This document shows, piece by piece, positions 22,646 to 34,200 of a stretch of DNA of 64,000 nt (position 1 is its first letter; every line of letters starts with the position of its first letter). Source of the DNA: Lasioglossum baleicum (Eukaryota; Arthropoda; Insecta; Hymenoptera; Halictidae); assembly GCF_051020765.1 (NCBI RefSeq), contig NC_134934.1:6338001-6402000 (forward strand), written 5' to 3'. The notes under the pieces were generated by a model, which was not told where the DNA came from, searched no databases, and saw only the letters and a list, made by a program, of their open reading frames with translations. The translations under genes and the position numbers were made by a program.

Positions 22646-25065
22646 GGAACATTCCAAATAATTCTGTATTGTTCAAGTTTTCAGATATTTCGTTAGGATT
22701 CAATAATTTCCCATTCGATAGCTCAGAATTTACCTGAGAAACAACCATGCGCCAGCAAACGGCGACGGAAAATACTACTCACCGGCCACTACTGAATATT
22801 TGCAAACGGCACGGGAACAATATTCGACCGGTTACCGAATCGAGTCGGGTTCCCACGGCAAGCCCGCGTCGTCACGCGAATCGTCAGAGTTTCGCAGCGT
22901 TTTGCAGCGGGTCAGCCGAAACTTTACGCGCGACGGCTCGCCTCTGACCGTCGAGAACAATAAAACCCGGGTTATTATTATTCGCCGGTTTCATTGCAAC
23001 CCTTATCGCTTGCATAATACACGCGTAAGTTACACGGGGAGACGTCTCCGCCCGGTCGGCTCGTCGAGGCAGATAAAAATCCGACGTCGCGTCGTGTCCG
23101 AAAAATATTTCGACGGGCAGTATTTAAGGATAACCGGGGGAAACGCGTTTTCGCGATCGGGCCCGCTCGATCGATCAGCGAATTTATCGACCTGTATATA
23201 ATCATTTGTCGTCGCCTTGATAATCTGGGAACCGGTGATAATTCACGCGAAATCATCGCAGACAAAGAGAGGGAGAGAAAGAGAGAAAGAAAGAGAGAGG
23301 AAAGCAGAACCAGTTTTTACGGGTGAATCCTCGCGAGTCGTTCCTGGAGGAATGATATATCCATAGTCATTGAATATTAAAATCGGGATTACAATTTGCT
23401 CGGGCCGAGAGGAGGACTCGGTTTTCCAAACAACTTGCTCCTCGTGTTAAATCGCGTTGATTTATTCAAATCCGAGGGAACCGGCGTCGAAAGCGGACGC
23501 CAGCTTTCGAGTGTTATGCAGATGATAGAAATCGACGAGGAATCTTTCGGAACGCGGGGCGTCTCGAGGATCATTAACATCTGGACGGTCTTGAACGTCC
23601 GATAATTTCTATTCGTTCCCGTTCGATCATATTTCTCTGATGGCCAGCGAGTTTCCCAACCGGGCAGATGATATTTCATCGGTCGTACAAATTAGAAATT
23701 CAATGAGCCGAGGGAAACACGATGTAATAAATGAAAGAGGTTAACGATACACGCGGCTTCGAACAAGGAAACTCGAGACAGGGAAAGCAGAAATTGTCGG
23801 ATAGAGAGAGAGGGAGATTATCGTTCGCAATCACAACTCTTGTTGTTCGACGTGGGCTACGGATTACGTCTGATACGTCCGTCAATGAACGACCAATTAA
23901 CTTTCCTTTTTTTCCCTCGTTCTCTCGCCGACCTCTGGACACGATGTATCCAATCGAGAAAGATTGAAAGGGTAGCTACGCAGCTGCCCGCCACTGCGCC
24001 GTTGAAAAGGGTAGCGCCCTGTGCCACTCGCTGTGGATATTAGGCGCTGGATTAACTGTCGAACCCGACAAACCGCTCGACTTTTCCTGTTACGAACACG
24101 CCAGCGAGCAGATTGCGCCTCGAACACGCTCGCTGATAATTAAATATACTTATCGCACCTTCCGTGACGAGATAACGCCCGCGGACACTGCTAAGCCGAT
24201 CGACAATGGGATTATCAAGTAGAAAGGATTAATATCGCTCGTGTTTGCGCTCTCGACAATTAAAAGGCGAGCCGGATTTCATCCTGACTATTTGCCGATT
24301 TTCTTAAATAAATTTCTTTCAGGCTAAGGCTGAAATTGTTATAGATTTCTACTTTCTTGCTCAATGTCTTAGAGAAAAATTATATGCGTTTAAAACAGCT
24401 TCAAGTTCACAAGATCATCAAAATTGTTTTGAAAATCTTCTCGTATATCTGACAATTTTAGTAAAAGTATTTTACAATGATTGGAAGTTCTGAAAAGTTT
24501 TCCGTGTCCGTTTGAAAAAGTTATATGATATACGGAAAGAAAATTTGTTGCTACAAACAAGGTATTTTCCAGGGTTAATCATCGTAGCTGCGCGTTCAAG
24601 AATAGTGGAACGAATCGGAAAAGCGTCTCGTCGAGTAGAATAATTTACACGCAGCCCCGCGTGCGGAAGAATAAGTTGTCCGAGAAAATGGAACAGCCGC
24701 CCCAGAGAAAACAAGAAATCAGAGGCGCTGCCGTGCGGAAGTCACAGGTTTCTTTCACCGGAAAGAATGAAGATTGTGCATGTGTGCATCACGGCGCAGC
24801 CAAGATTCCTTCTTTCACCGGTCGCGTGCATACGAGGCGCCTGTGGCATTCCGCTTTTATCGGGTCGAATCGGAAATACATATGAAGAAGCCAGTGCATT
24901 TTCCCACGTACTGCATTTCATATCGTTCAGCTTCCGATAGGGAGCATCCCGGTGCCTTTCATTCGGCCCCTTGTTCCCTCCTTGTTCCTTCCTCCATCTA
25001 AACCTATTCGTAACATTCTAATTTGCTGCGGAAGATCACCAGTGAAAAATTAATATCCTCATACA
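22646..25065. other. Non-genic stretch
   Basis: No gene is recognised. A purine-rich GAGA tract lies at 23262-23305 and a shorter one at about 23800-23815. The AT-rich part at 24300-24560 shows no inverted repeats. Confidence 0.5.
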
Positions 25066-25188
25066 TGCCTGTAAAAGACTTTGAAGCAAGAGTACACAGC
25101 ACAACGATATACTAAATCCCTCTTCACAGAGGTATCTACAAATAATAGGCTCGAAACTCTAAAGCAAGAGTAGAACGATTTACCAGGA
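25066..25188. repeat. Diverged tandem duplication, period about 78 bp
   Basis: GAAGCAAGAGTA (25083) and AAAGCAAGAGTA (25161) are each followed by an AACGAT-TTACC-like segment. Two old copies lie in head-to-tail order. Confidence 0.45.
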
Positions 25189-28100
25189 AAAATATAACAG
25201 GAAGATTGTAACCACAACTATAAAAATGGTATAAAATTAATTTCTCTGCTTCTCTGCTTACAACAGTCTCCGAAACAAAACTGCACAGTTCAACAATTAA
25301 TCGGAAAGAACATAAGAAACGATTGGTACACCACGACTGGAAAGGACAAAAAGTCTTACGGCAGAAAATTATGCCAGAGAGCGGGAATTTTAAACGACCG
25401 TGTCAGAAGTTAGTCCGTGGGTGCCGCAGACGGAAAAACAGTGTCAGATGCATAATTCATGGGATCGCGAAGAAACTTGGGATCTATCCTCAGCTATCTG
25501 GGACCGGGCACCGGTCACTGTTAACGATGTAATAGACACATCGTGTCGGATCAGGTCGGATTAGCCGGTTACACGGTCACGACGGGGAAACAGGGCTCCT
25601 TCAATCTGCCCAACGAACCGACGCGAAATCAGTTTGTAGCGTTTCAGACGCCGGCTGAATTCTATCTGCGATCTGTTGTGACAGTTGAGCGATAGCGTAA
25701 TAAGTTTTATCGGATCGGGGCCGGTCTCGTTTCGCGCGTACGCGCGTTTCATCTCGGCCAAGCCACCACCGGTAGCCAACGGAAGGTTCAACCCAGAAAG
25801 GACCAGACGAAGAAGAAGAAGAAGAAGAAGGAGGTAGAAAAGAGGAGGGGGGATCAAATTATACACCTGGCCGTCCGGCTCATTTGCATACGATTTGAAG
25901 AAAGATTTTTATACCGACGACGAGGTGTATACCCTTCCGTCCTCCTCATACAGTTGCAGGCAAAAGTATCAGGCCTTAACGAGCCGCTTTTTTATTGTAT
26001 TCTATTATCGCTCCGACGAGCTGCTCGGCTATTTGCCACGCCCACTGTGCCCCTCAGTGGCCAAAATGGAACCTAGTATCTGTTAGGCTGGGCTCCGAGA
26101 CGAGTTTTACCGTGTAAATTGTTCTTTGATGAGATACGTGTTCTATACTCTTTGGGACAGTGTTTTAGATTTTTTTACGTGTTCGTTTCTACAGGGTGGT
26201 TTCGAATGTGTGGGTATAATTTCTTCGGTGCATTCAGCACATTTATTCTTGTATTATAATACAAACGTTACATCGAAAAGAATAAACACGCACAATATGT
26301 TGGAAATATAGTACGACAAATCCTTCCACGTTTGTCTACATTTTTCCTGGTGCACTTAGCAAATGCAGTCGGTGCAGATAAACAAAGCAGCAGCGTGCTG
26401 AGCATGTCGTGCATACCTAAATACCGATCCTGGCCCTGTATACTGGATGCCTAACCCACATACCAATCTCCTACACATGCATAGTCCCTTCGAAATGCTT
26501 GTCACGTGCATTTGTTTCCATGTACAGTCTGGATTCCTTAAAAATAGGCTAAATTATTGCATCGGTCGTTTCTAGAGAATGCAAAGATTGTTCCTTATTA
26601 GATCTACAGTGACGGGGATCAGTCGATAAGAGACCTGCTGCTCAAGTTCGTATAAAGAAGGCTCCACCGTAGAAATGCAAATATGAACAAAGGTGAGGAA
26701 TCTTTGACGTAACGTAGACTAGCCAATAGACTTTGAGCCTCTGTCGCGAATGAATCAGGAATGGTCTCGTCGTCTATGGCCAGATAAACGACGTTCTATC
26801 ATGCGAAAGCAAGTATTAGCGAACACAGTGGATGTTTTAAGTGACGTGTATTCCAGCCGATAGATTCCGTCGATGACTCAGCCGCGAGAATACTTTTGTT
26901 CCCAACTGTATGGGCCCGTCGTTGCCCGATAGAAATGTACGGCATTTTTATGCAAATCCTCGCATCTTCGTTGGAGCCTGTCGAGCAAGAGAGCCCGTCC
27001 GACCGGTCGAAGTTCGGGCCGAACGGACAGGTGGGGTTCGGCTTTTGTTTTACGAGCCTCGAGCCGCTAATATTTGTCGCGGTGCGGTGTCTCGCGGCAT
27101 TAAACTGGCCACGGTTGACCGGTCGGTTTTATAGTCGGCGTTTAAATATCGCGGAAAAGACGTCGTTAACGTGACATTCTCTGCGCGAATCGTCTCGTTA
27201 AGAACCAATGACCCGGTTCGCCGCGTTTTTCGCGCCTGACTCCGGCGCGTTTCTTCGACGCGGTAATCGCCCGGTGCAATGCAAAAGCCGGCGTAAACAA
27301 TGAGGCGGCAGTAAATTTCATTCCGGGCCGCGGGTATAAACAATAAGCCGGCCGTAAATTAGCTTTCCGCGCGAGCGTAAATAATATCGCCCAGTCGCTG
27401 CGCCGCCGTCGCGCTCTCCGCGTTGCGTTCTTTTCCATCGAGGGGAAAACTTCGTTTGCGAACGGGGCGAACGGCTTACGCGAAAGTAGACAAATTCGCT
27501 CGGGCACAATGCTGTCCACGGACGGGACATAATAAGCTGTCGAGATCAGGGAGTTCGCCCCCTCCCCTCTGTCGTCGCTGCTTTCTCGCTACATTGGCTC
27601 GCGGTGGGGGTGATGATAAAGAGGAGTGGGGCCGTATTCTGAAACTTCGCGCTCTGTACATAACATAGCAGGTTTCGCAACTGGTCGTTGTGTAAGCTGT
27701 ACAGGCTCTTCTTTTAAGTAAATGTTTGTTGAACAAACAGTGTGCATCGTCAAGCGGGGAAAGACAGTGCGAAAACATAATAGAATCTTTTAAGGAAATA
27801 GATTTTCCACTCTGTATCTAGAAGAATTTACGATTTAAAAAATGACTAGCTCAAAAAAGATTTACGTGCAGTAATTAAAACAACTAAATATCTACCGATA
27901 CTAAGGAAGTGCACTACAGTTAAGAACCTCTACTGTTTGGACGTATTTCAGTACATTTTGACAGGATCCACAAACGAAAGAAGTCGTAATCCCCCACAGA
28001 GCGTCAGCCGAGTCTTGAAAACATTGAAAGAAGCATTTCTTCTCCGACTGAATCGAACACATGTCTTCAATGAGACTCTTCCCGTTCAAAGAAGTCTGTT

Positions 28101-28222
28101 GAATCGGCCCGGTGGATATCCACAGGCGAGCATTCATGTCAGCGAGCGGAACCGGTGGACATTTTTAGCTCGTGCACGCGGAAATCCATTAACTGCTCCC
28201 GGAGCGATGAATTCTTCTTATA
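25189..28222. other. Non-genic stretch
   Basis: No gene is recognised. A GAA trinucleotide run lies at 25808-25830, a perfect 16-bp palindrome (TTGTATTATAATACAA) at about 26250-26265, and an octamer ATGCAAAT near 26950. The part at 26900-27620 is GC-rich. Confidence 0.5.
25808..25830. repeat. (GAA)n microsatellite
   Basis: About seven GAA trinucleotides. Confidence 0.9.
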
Positions 28223-28591
28223 TTAGGTCGGCGCAAAAATAATTGCGGTTCTCGTCGCTTTAACCTTCGCCGCCTATTTTAACTCTCGTGACACTGACAG
28301 GCCCGCGAAAGACCATCCGAAATAATCTACACACTTCTTCCATACGCTAACATTTTCTGCTTTGATCTGAGGTGACCCAGCACCGTATACATTTATTATA
28401 TGTCACAATATTTTTATTCTACACTGTGTTGGATCTGTAATTAAATTTATTTTCAATAAATTGGATCGAAAATAATTTACATATCATCGCAAACCATGGA
28501 CGGACTATCCTGTACACGGCGTTGGAATAGAATGATATTCCGTGGAAGTCGATGGCTCGAAACCGCAATTATTTTTGCACGAACCCACCAG
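28223..28591. mobile_element. mariner-type MITE
   Basis: The left end TTAGGTCGGCGCAAAAATAA continues into TTGCGGTT. The right end, read on the reverse strand, contains GTTCGTGCAAAAATAATTGC and also continues into GGTT. Over the shared GCAAAAATAATTGCGGTT the two ends are identical. TTAGGT-GG-CAAAA is a well-known mariner terminal motif. The flanks carry TA on both sides (28221-28222 and 28592-28593), although the last bases of the right end have drifted. The element is about 369 bp long and has no transposase frame, so it is a non-autonomous, internally deleted or MITE-type copy. Confidence 0.85.
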
Positions 28592-28975
28592 TAGTCGTTC
28601 GAAACGGCAATAGAGAATTTCGACGGCGGGTTTCGCCGGGTTCGTGTCGGGCTCTGGGAAAAGTTAGTCGACGGGGTGCGTGGTTCCGCCACCCTCGGCC
28701 GGCTCCGCTAAGTAGTTTTGTCTACGCGAGGCAGACGCGCCTGACCCAGAGAGTCGAGTCTGCGTGGCGTGGCTCGCGTCGCCGAATCGTGGCGAAATAA
28801 ATTCCGGAAAAGACGAATGCGTCCGACAGGACGGAATGAAACGAAGTGTCAGCCGGGGCTAGAGCCGTGTTCCGTACGTGCGGCAATAAATCGCCGTGTC
28901 GCGCGCACTGTCGGACGTGTTCCTGATTCCATTCCGACCACGGGCGTCCGCTGGAAGGTAGGCAGAGGCACACGG

Positions 28976-28980
<5 letters not shown>

Positions 28981-29070
<90 letters not shown>
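28981..29070. repeat. Long (GA)n microsatellite
   Basis: About 90 bp of GA, perfect for nearly 80 bp. It ends with a GAAAGAGAG break and then GGCAGGCAGG. It is the longest simple repeat in the window. It is translated as an Arg-Glu run in one frame and is not coding. Confidence 0.95.
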
Positions 29071-32000
29071 CAGGCAGGTAGGGCGAGAAAATAAATTAAA
29101 GTCTTGCCTTTTAAAATAGCCCCGTCTCCGACAGTTTCCTCCCCTCTTGATCCCCCTCTATTTCCACCCCCCGATCCTCGCAGGAATATGCAAATGTATG
29201 TTGATTCGAAAGATTTTTAGGCGCATGACATAATGATGATGACGACCGATCCACAGGCCACGGAGATAGAATATTAAGGGTTCCCCCTTCGGAACACGGC
29301 TGCCCTATAATTTCCGAGGAGAACGCCAAGGCTCTTTCGAAGCATGCTCATTCTCACGGCAGTCTCCGTCTCTCGGACCGTCGCATCGTTTAAACGCGTG
29401 GTTTCGTTTCCTAGCTGATGCTAACGCGGCTTAATCGCGCGTCCTCTTACCACGAATCACCGCTCTTTTTCCACCGGTGAATTGATGCGCCTCTCTATTA
29501 GCCGAGTCCTCCGGACAGCTAAATTGGAAATTTCGGTGTTGGAAATAGGAATTTATCCGCCGAGGAAATGGACCCTATTTTAGAGCCACGGGGATATTAT
29601 GGTGGACGGGGAACGGGGAGGGACGTTTCGTTATGGGGCACGTAAGTAGACTCATCTGCGCCGGCTAGAGCCTGCGTTGGACGCCGAGGTGTTTAACGAT
29701 CTTAATCTTTTTCTCAATAACGGGATTCTTGCACCGCGCGCTCGAGAGGTCTCGGTGCTTACGTGAAAATGTTGTCGGGCAATTTTGTCCTGCAAATGCG
29801 AGTCGATTGTTCGAAAAATTATGTTGTTGGATTCTATTACCTAGTAGGATTTATGGTTGGCATTTTGTTGGGTCTTGGTTGCAATATTGGTTGGCCAACC
29901 GTTAGAAATGCCGCCTTTTCATGCAGGTGGGACAATGAATCATGGCCAATGAAGCACCAATGTCACACAAGTATGTATGAAATATAAAATTCAGTAACAT
30001 TTGCAAATCTTGTTATACTATCCTGAACTTATAATGATCATATCCCCAGTCGTTGATCTTGATCTTTCGTGAAGTCTGAGAATAGCCCATGGAGAAAGAG
30101 AGAAGGAGAGACCGTTCCGTCATCGATATTTTGGAGCCTACTCGATCTCGAGAATCCGACAATTAAAAGTCTCGGGATCCCTGTGTTGAGAAGTGCAATG
30201 GGGAGCTGGTCTCGTAGATGCATCGTTAAATCCTCATATGACGCATCAGCGGGCCGCAAATAAATATCCCCGCGTCCGGATTAGACAATTCGGAGAGATA
30301 AATCGGCCCGGGCGCAGAATAGTTAAGCACGGGCGAGGTCCGCGCGCCACCGCGATCGCCATAAATCGCAATCGTCGGTTGCAAGGGCGTAACACGAACG
30401 TTAATTATCGCGCGGACGATTGAATTGACACGGTAAAAACTAGCTGCCCGGCCCAGCCCGCAGGGGTTGGGATCGAACGGCGTGGCTAGCCGCTGCGGTT
30501 GTCGTAAAATATGTATTTCCTGATGTCCGAGCAACATTTCTCAACGAACCATTATTAGACATTATTGCCGGCGACTTCCGTGGTCAACGCATTACGCTAA
30601 CCAGTTTTATCCAACTCATTTTGTTAGAGTAATCTTCGCTTAAGCGGGCGCCCGCTTTAGATCGTTAAAAACAGGGTGAAATTTGCAATTTCTATTTTAG
30701 GAACTGTTGGATGGTGCTTCATTAAACTTTTTGGACAATTTATGTCGTATTCGAGGAATCTGATGAGATATTTGTGGCAGAAGTGAATATATAAGAATAT
30801 TTTTGTTAGCTGCACGTGAGACCTCATCGTCGAACGTGAACATGAAGATAGATAATGTTATACAACTCAACCATCTCGCAATTTTCTGTTATAATAAAAA
30901 TGTGAAATTGTTCCGCCGCTGCGACAGGAAAAATATTTAATAAAAGTTATTCAGTCCAACCGCTCGCAGATACTATTTCGCGTAGTAATATGTCAAACCC
31001 AATTATTAGAAGCAACATCCGTCCGTGAAGCGTCGTCACAGGATGTAACCAGGCCATGCATAATGACTCTGAAATGAAATAATTATGGTAATACTCGCTA
31101 CATTATTACAAAGTTAATTCCCCGAGCCGAAACGAGGAAGATGGAAGCTCGCCGTTGAAACCGGTGCTTATCTTTGATCGGCGGCGTGTCTAAGCATCAC
31201 CGACCGCCATTAGCCGAATACGTAATTCCTGTCAATCGTGGGAATTATCGTGGCGACGTAATAACACGTCGGTGATAGTGATGGTGGTATGGTGTGGCGT
31301 GGTGCTCGCTGGGAAATCGACTCGGGCGAAAATCCAGCCAGCGCTGCGTCGAGAATGGAACTTTATGCGCTTTATGTCATCCAGTAAATTCCGGTCTATG
31401 GCATATTGAATTTCGATTTTTATACGCATCCTTAAACGCTTCCATTACTTTGGCCAATAGCGCATCGCGCCGGTAGTCGCCGGTATGCGGTGCTCGCGAG
31501 GTTTATGCATATTCGAACGGTGCACTCTGCATATAAATGCGGTCTCCGGCCGTCCGAAAGACGGCGTTTAGGGGAGAGGAGAGGATGAGGATCGCGTCAC
31601 GTTCATCGAGACATTTTTCGCGGTGGATAGCCGGCCCACCGACACTTCGTGCAGCTACTGGGTGGCACTTAGAAAGTGGCACTCGAATCCTAGATCCGAT
31701 CAGTAACCATAATAATATCAATCTGCAAAATTTGCCGCCATCCGCTTCATTAAATTGGCTGCGCAATTCTACTCCTATCTCTAGTTTAATCACCACAATT
31801 CACATCTTTTTCAAACGAACGAATTCTTCGCAACGAATGGCCCTTTTTATTTAAATGAAAATTTTGTTTACGGCCTGGCTTTTCGTATTACCTCTAGAAC
31901 CCACTCTAAAGCACATAATGACATACATTACCAAAACAAAAATTGTTCGAAGCATGTGCAATAAATGGCAATAACCCCAGCGAGTCTCTCCCGCAGTAAC

Positions 32001-32398
32001 GGCGACTAAACGCAATCTCCCCAGTAGCATAATCGGAATCCCGCTAGATAAGTGGCGGGGCGAGCCACAATTATTTTTTGTCGCAATTAGCTAATATATA
32101 TAATCCATTTAAAATTACAAAGTGCAGAGGTAACGGGCGATGCAATTACGTGGCAATTTGCAATTCTTATAGCCGGGAGCACCAGCTTCTAATTACCCCC
32201 GATCGCTTCGCGCGAGCCACCCTGTATGCACGTATTTATGTACACAGAGTGCGTGCTACTCGTATTTATACGTGGATCGTCTCTCGCCCCGACGGAACGG
32301 TTCCAAGGATTATAAAGCTCGCGAAATATTTTCGGGCCAGGGCCGTCATAACTCAGCTCCGGCCGCGCTCGTTTTATTTCCTCGGTCCTCCATGCTCT

Positions 32399-32419
32399 CC
32401 TCTTCTTCTTCTTCTTCTT
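32399..32419. repeat. (TTC)n microsatellite
   Basis: About seven TTC trinucleotides in a pyrimidine-rich block. Confidence 0.9.
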
Positions 32420-32850
32420 ACTACTGCTCCTCTCCTTCTTCTCTTGCTCGTTATATTTCTCTTTTTCTACCGACGGAGCAGAACCACCGGCTTCCGTTCG
32501 CACAATGGACCGTTCGCGAAATATGGATGCACATTTGTCGCGCGTTATGCTTATGCGCCCGGTGGACGTGTCTATTAGCGGACGGTGTCGCGGACAAGGC
32601 ACTCGAGTCGAACGCTACGGCCACCGTAATCCGATTTCATGCGGTGGACGACTGCAGTATGCGAAATGCACCGCCACTGCGCGCCACGCCAGCGAAAAGC
32701 TTGCTAAATCCCCCGTTAAAAGATCATGGGGAATTGAATCGCCGACCACCGCTAGACAATCTCTCTCCCGACCACGAATCTATCAAAGGTAGCTGCAATT
32801 AATGTCGTTTTCCATTTATTTCACATTTCGTATTGATTCCGTGAATGTTA

Positions 32851-32999
32851 CAGAACCTATCAAAAAATTGTAGTGCTCTTGACGATATTGTAGAACCTCG
32901 AGAGAAGCGCCCGAACCTATATATATAAAACATGTAGGGCTTCCAAAAGAGGCCTGAGAGATAGGAAAAAAATTCTAGTGTCTCTGGTAATATATAAAG
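32851..32999 (+). repeat. Cluster 1 of a degenerate ~20-bp repeat
   Basis: About seven units of 20-22 bp follow the consensus AAAAATTGTAGGGCCTCTGG. The clearest are AAAAAATTGTAGTGCTCTTG, ATATTGTAGAACCTCGAG, ACATGTAGGGCTTCC and AAAATTCTAGTGTCTCTGG. Units differ from each other at roughly a third of positions, but the A-run and the CT-end phase are kept. About 20 bp beyond the cluster lies AAGGGATTAA, one base from the end of the piggyBac-type element at 3128. Confidence 0.55.
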
Positions 33000-33969
33000 A
33001 TCCATGTTCCCGTTTCTGTGGGAAGGGATTAAAGACGAAGTAGTTATAATTATTTAACTTGCGAAGAACCTAATCTAGACCTAGCCCTGACTCCGCGAGC
33101 TTCGACAAGCCGTAAGTAGCAGGAGTCCGCGTTCACACGAATGCTAATCGAAGCAGGTGATTAAGAAAGAGGGGTGGAGGCGCAATGTCCCGCACATCGT
33201 CGTTCGTGAAAGGGTGGAATATTCACGTCTGGGGGTGTTTCTCTGTTTCTTTTTCGTCAATCGAAAAACCGACGAGAGGCCGAAGGGACGGTATATCTTC
33301 GTAAAGGCACCGGAACGGATACTTGGTTGTCACCAAACAGAAATAGTTTCACGTACGGCGAGGCTTTTATGACATTTACGAGCGAAAAGGGGGGTAGGGT
33401 TGTGTCGGAGGTAGGAGAGGAGGGAAAAAGAGACGACGACGACGACGACGATGAACAGAGAGGCGCGGCGTCTCTTCGAGGAGGCTCTTGTTCTCTCTTT
33501 CTCTCTCGCCAGCCCATCCTTTTGCTATTCACCGTGCTTCGATCTTTATCTGGAATATTATCGACGGGTCAGGCCTATACTTTAATCTAATTAATCACGC
33601 CGCAAGCTGCAATTGTTCGCGCTCGCCGCCATTAAACACCCATACAGGCCGGGTCGGGATTAAAATTACCTTGTCGCTTAGGCCCCGCCGAATTACAGGC
33701 ATTTACTTAATTCCTCGACGACCCGGCCCGGCACCGTTGTGTTCCTTGATTTTTAACGTCCACTTATGTAATCGAAGGGGAGAGAGCCGGGAGTTACGAG
33801 CTATCGTTTGTCCCTCGTTCATTTCGCGTTATTATACTTAACACTTCCGTTTAATATTCATGCCTTGAACCCGACCGCTGAAGAAACCTCGGCTGGGAGA
33901 TGTTCGAATTGCGTGGTCTTATTGCGAATCATTGGCCTCGTCCATTCTCGATATTTGGCGAGTAATATA
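33000..33969. other. Non-genic stretch between two repeat clusters
   Basis: No gene is recognised. A GAC trinucleotide run lies at 33432-33451 within a purine-rich block. The remainder is mixed sequence. Confidence 0.5.
33432..33451. repeat. (GAC)n short tandem repeat
   Basis: About six GAC trinucleotides inside a purine-rich block. Confidence 0.9.
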
Positions 33970-34200
33970 TGGTCTTAAAAATATTGTAAAACCTTTGCAA
34001 AAATTGTAGAGCCTGTCAAGAAATTCTAGGGTCTATTACGTAAAATGCAGGGCTTCTAAAAATGGCCTTAGATATATATTGTAGTTCCTCTGGGAACGTT
34101 CTACTACCCACGAAAAAACTTCTAGTGCTTCTGAAAACATTTTGGAAACTACGAAAAATGAAACGGCTCTTCAAAAATTTATGGTGTCTCTGGAAATGAA
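33970..34200 (+). repeat. Cluster 2 of a degenerate ~20-bp repeat
   Basis: This is the longest cluster, about eleven units of 17-22 bp. Clear units include AAAAATTGTAGAGCCTGTC, AAATTCTAGGGTCTATTACG, AAATGCAGGGCTTCT, ATTGTAGTTCCTCTGGG, AACTTCTAGTGCTTCTG and AATTTATGGTGTCTCTGG. They have the same orientation and consensus as the clusters at 32851, 37785 and 39262. A piggyBac-like end (CCCTTGAAGGGG then TTAA, 34278-34293) lies about 80 bp downstream. Confidence 0.6.

Larger units (their letters stand above)
28592..32850. other. Non-genic stretch around a long GA tract
   Basis: No gene is recognised. It contains the GA microsatellite at 28981-29070, an octamer ATGCAAAT near 29187, a TTC run at about 32399-32419 and scattered AT-rich islands (30660-30960, 31850-32110). 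A plus-strand frame at 29763-29987 has hydrophobic residues but comes from a GT-rich stretch and matches no family I know. Confidence 0.5.

Noticed and set aside
26187..26210. CTACAGGGTGGTTTCGAA resembling the 59342 MITE terminus
   Set aside because: Only one end, with an extra base in the core; no partner or TA-flanked copy found.
28769..29119. Frame with a long Arg-Glu repeat
   Set aside because: It is the translation of the GA microsatellite at 28981-29070.
29763..29987. 74-codon frame with a hydrophobic stretch
   Set aside because: It looks like a membrane segment but comes from GT-rich sequence, ends quickly and matches no transporter family I know.
30440..30540. GTTCGATCC-like B-box on the minus strand suggesting a tRNA
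   Set aside because: No A-box at the right distance and no cloverleaf could be drawn.
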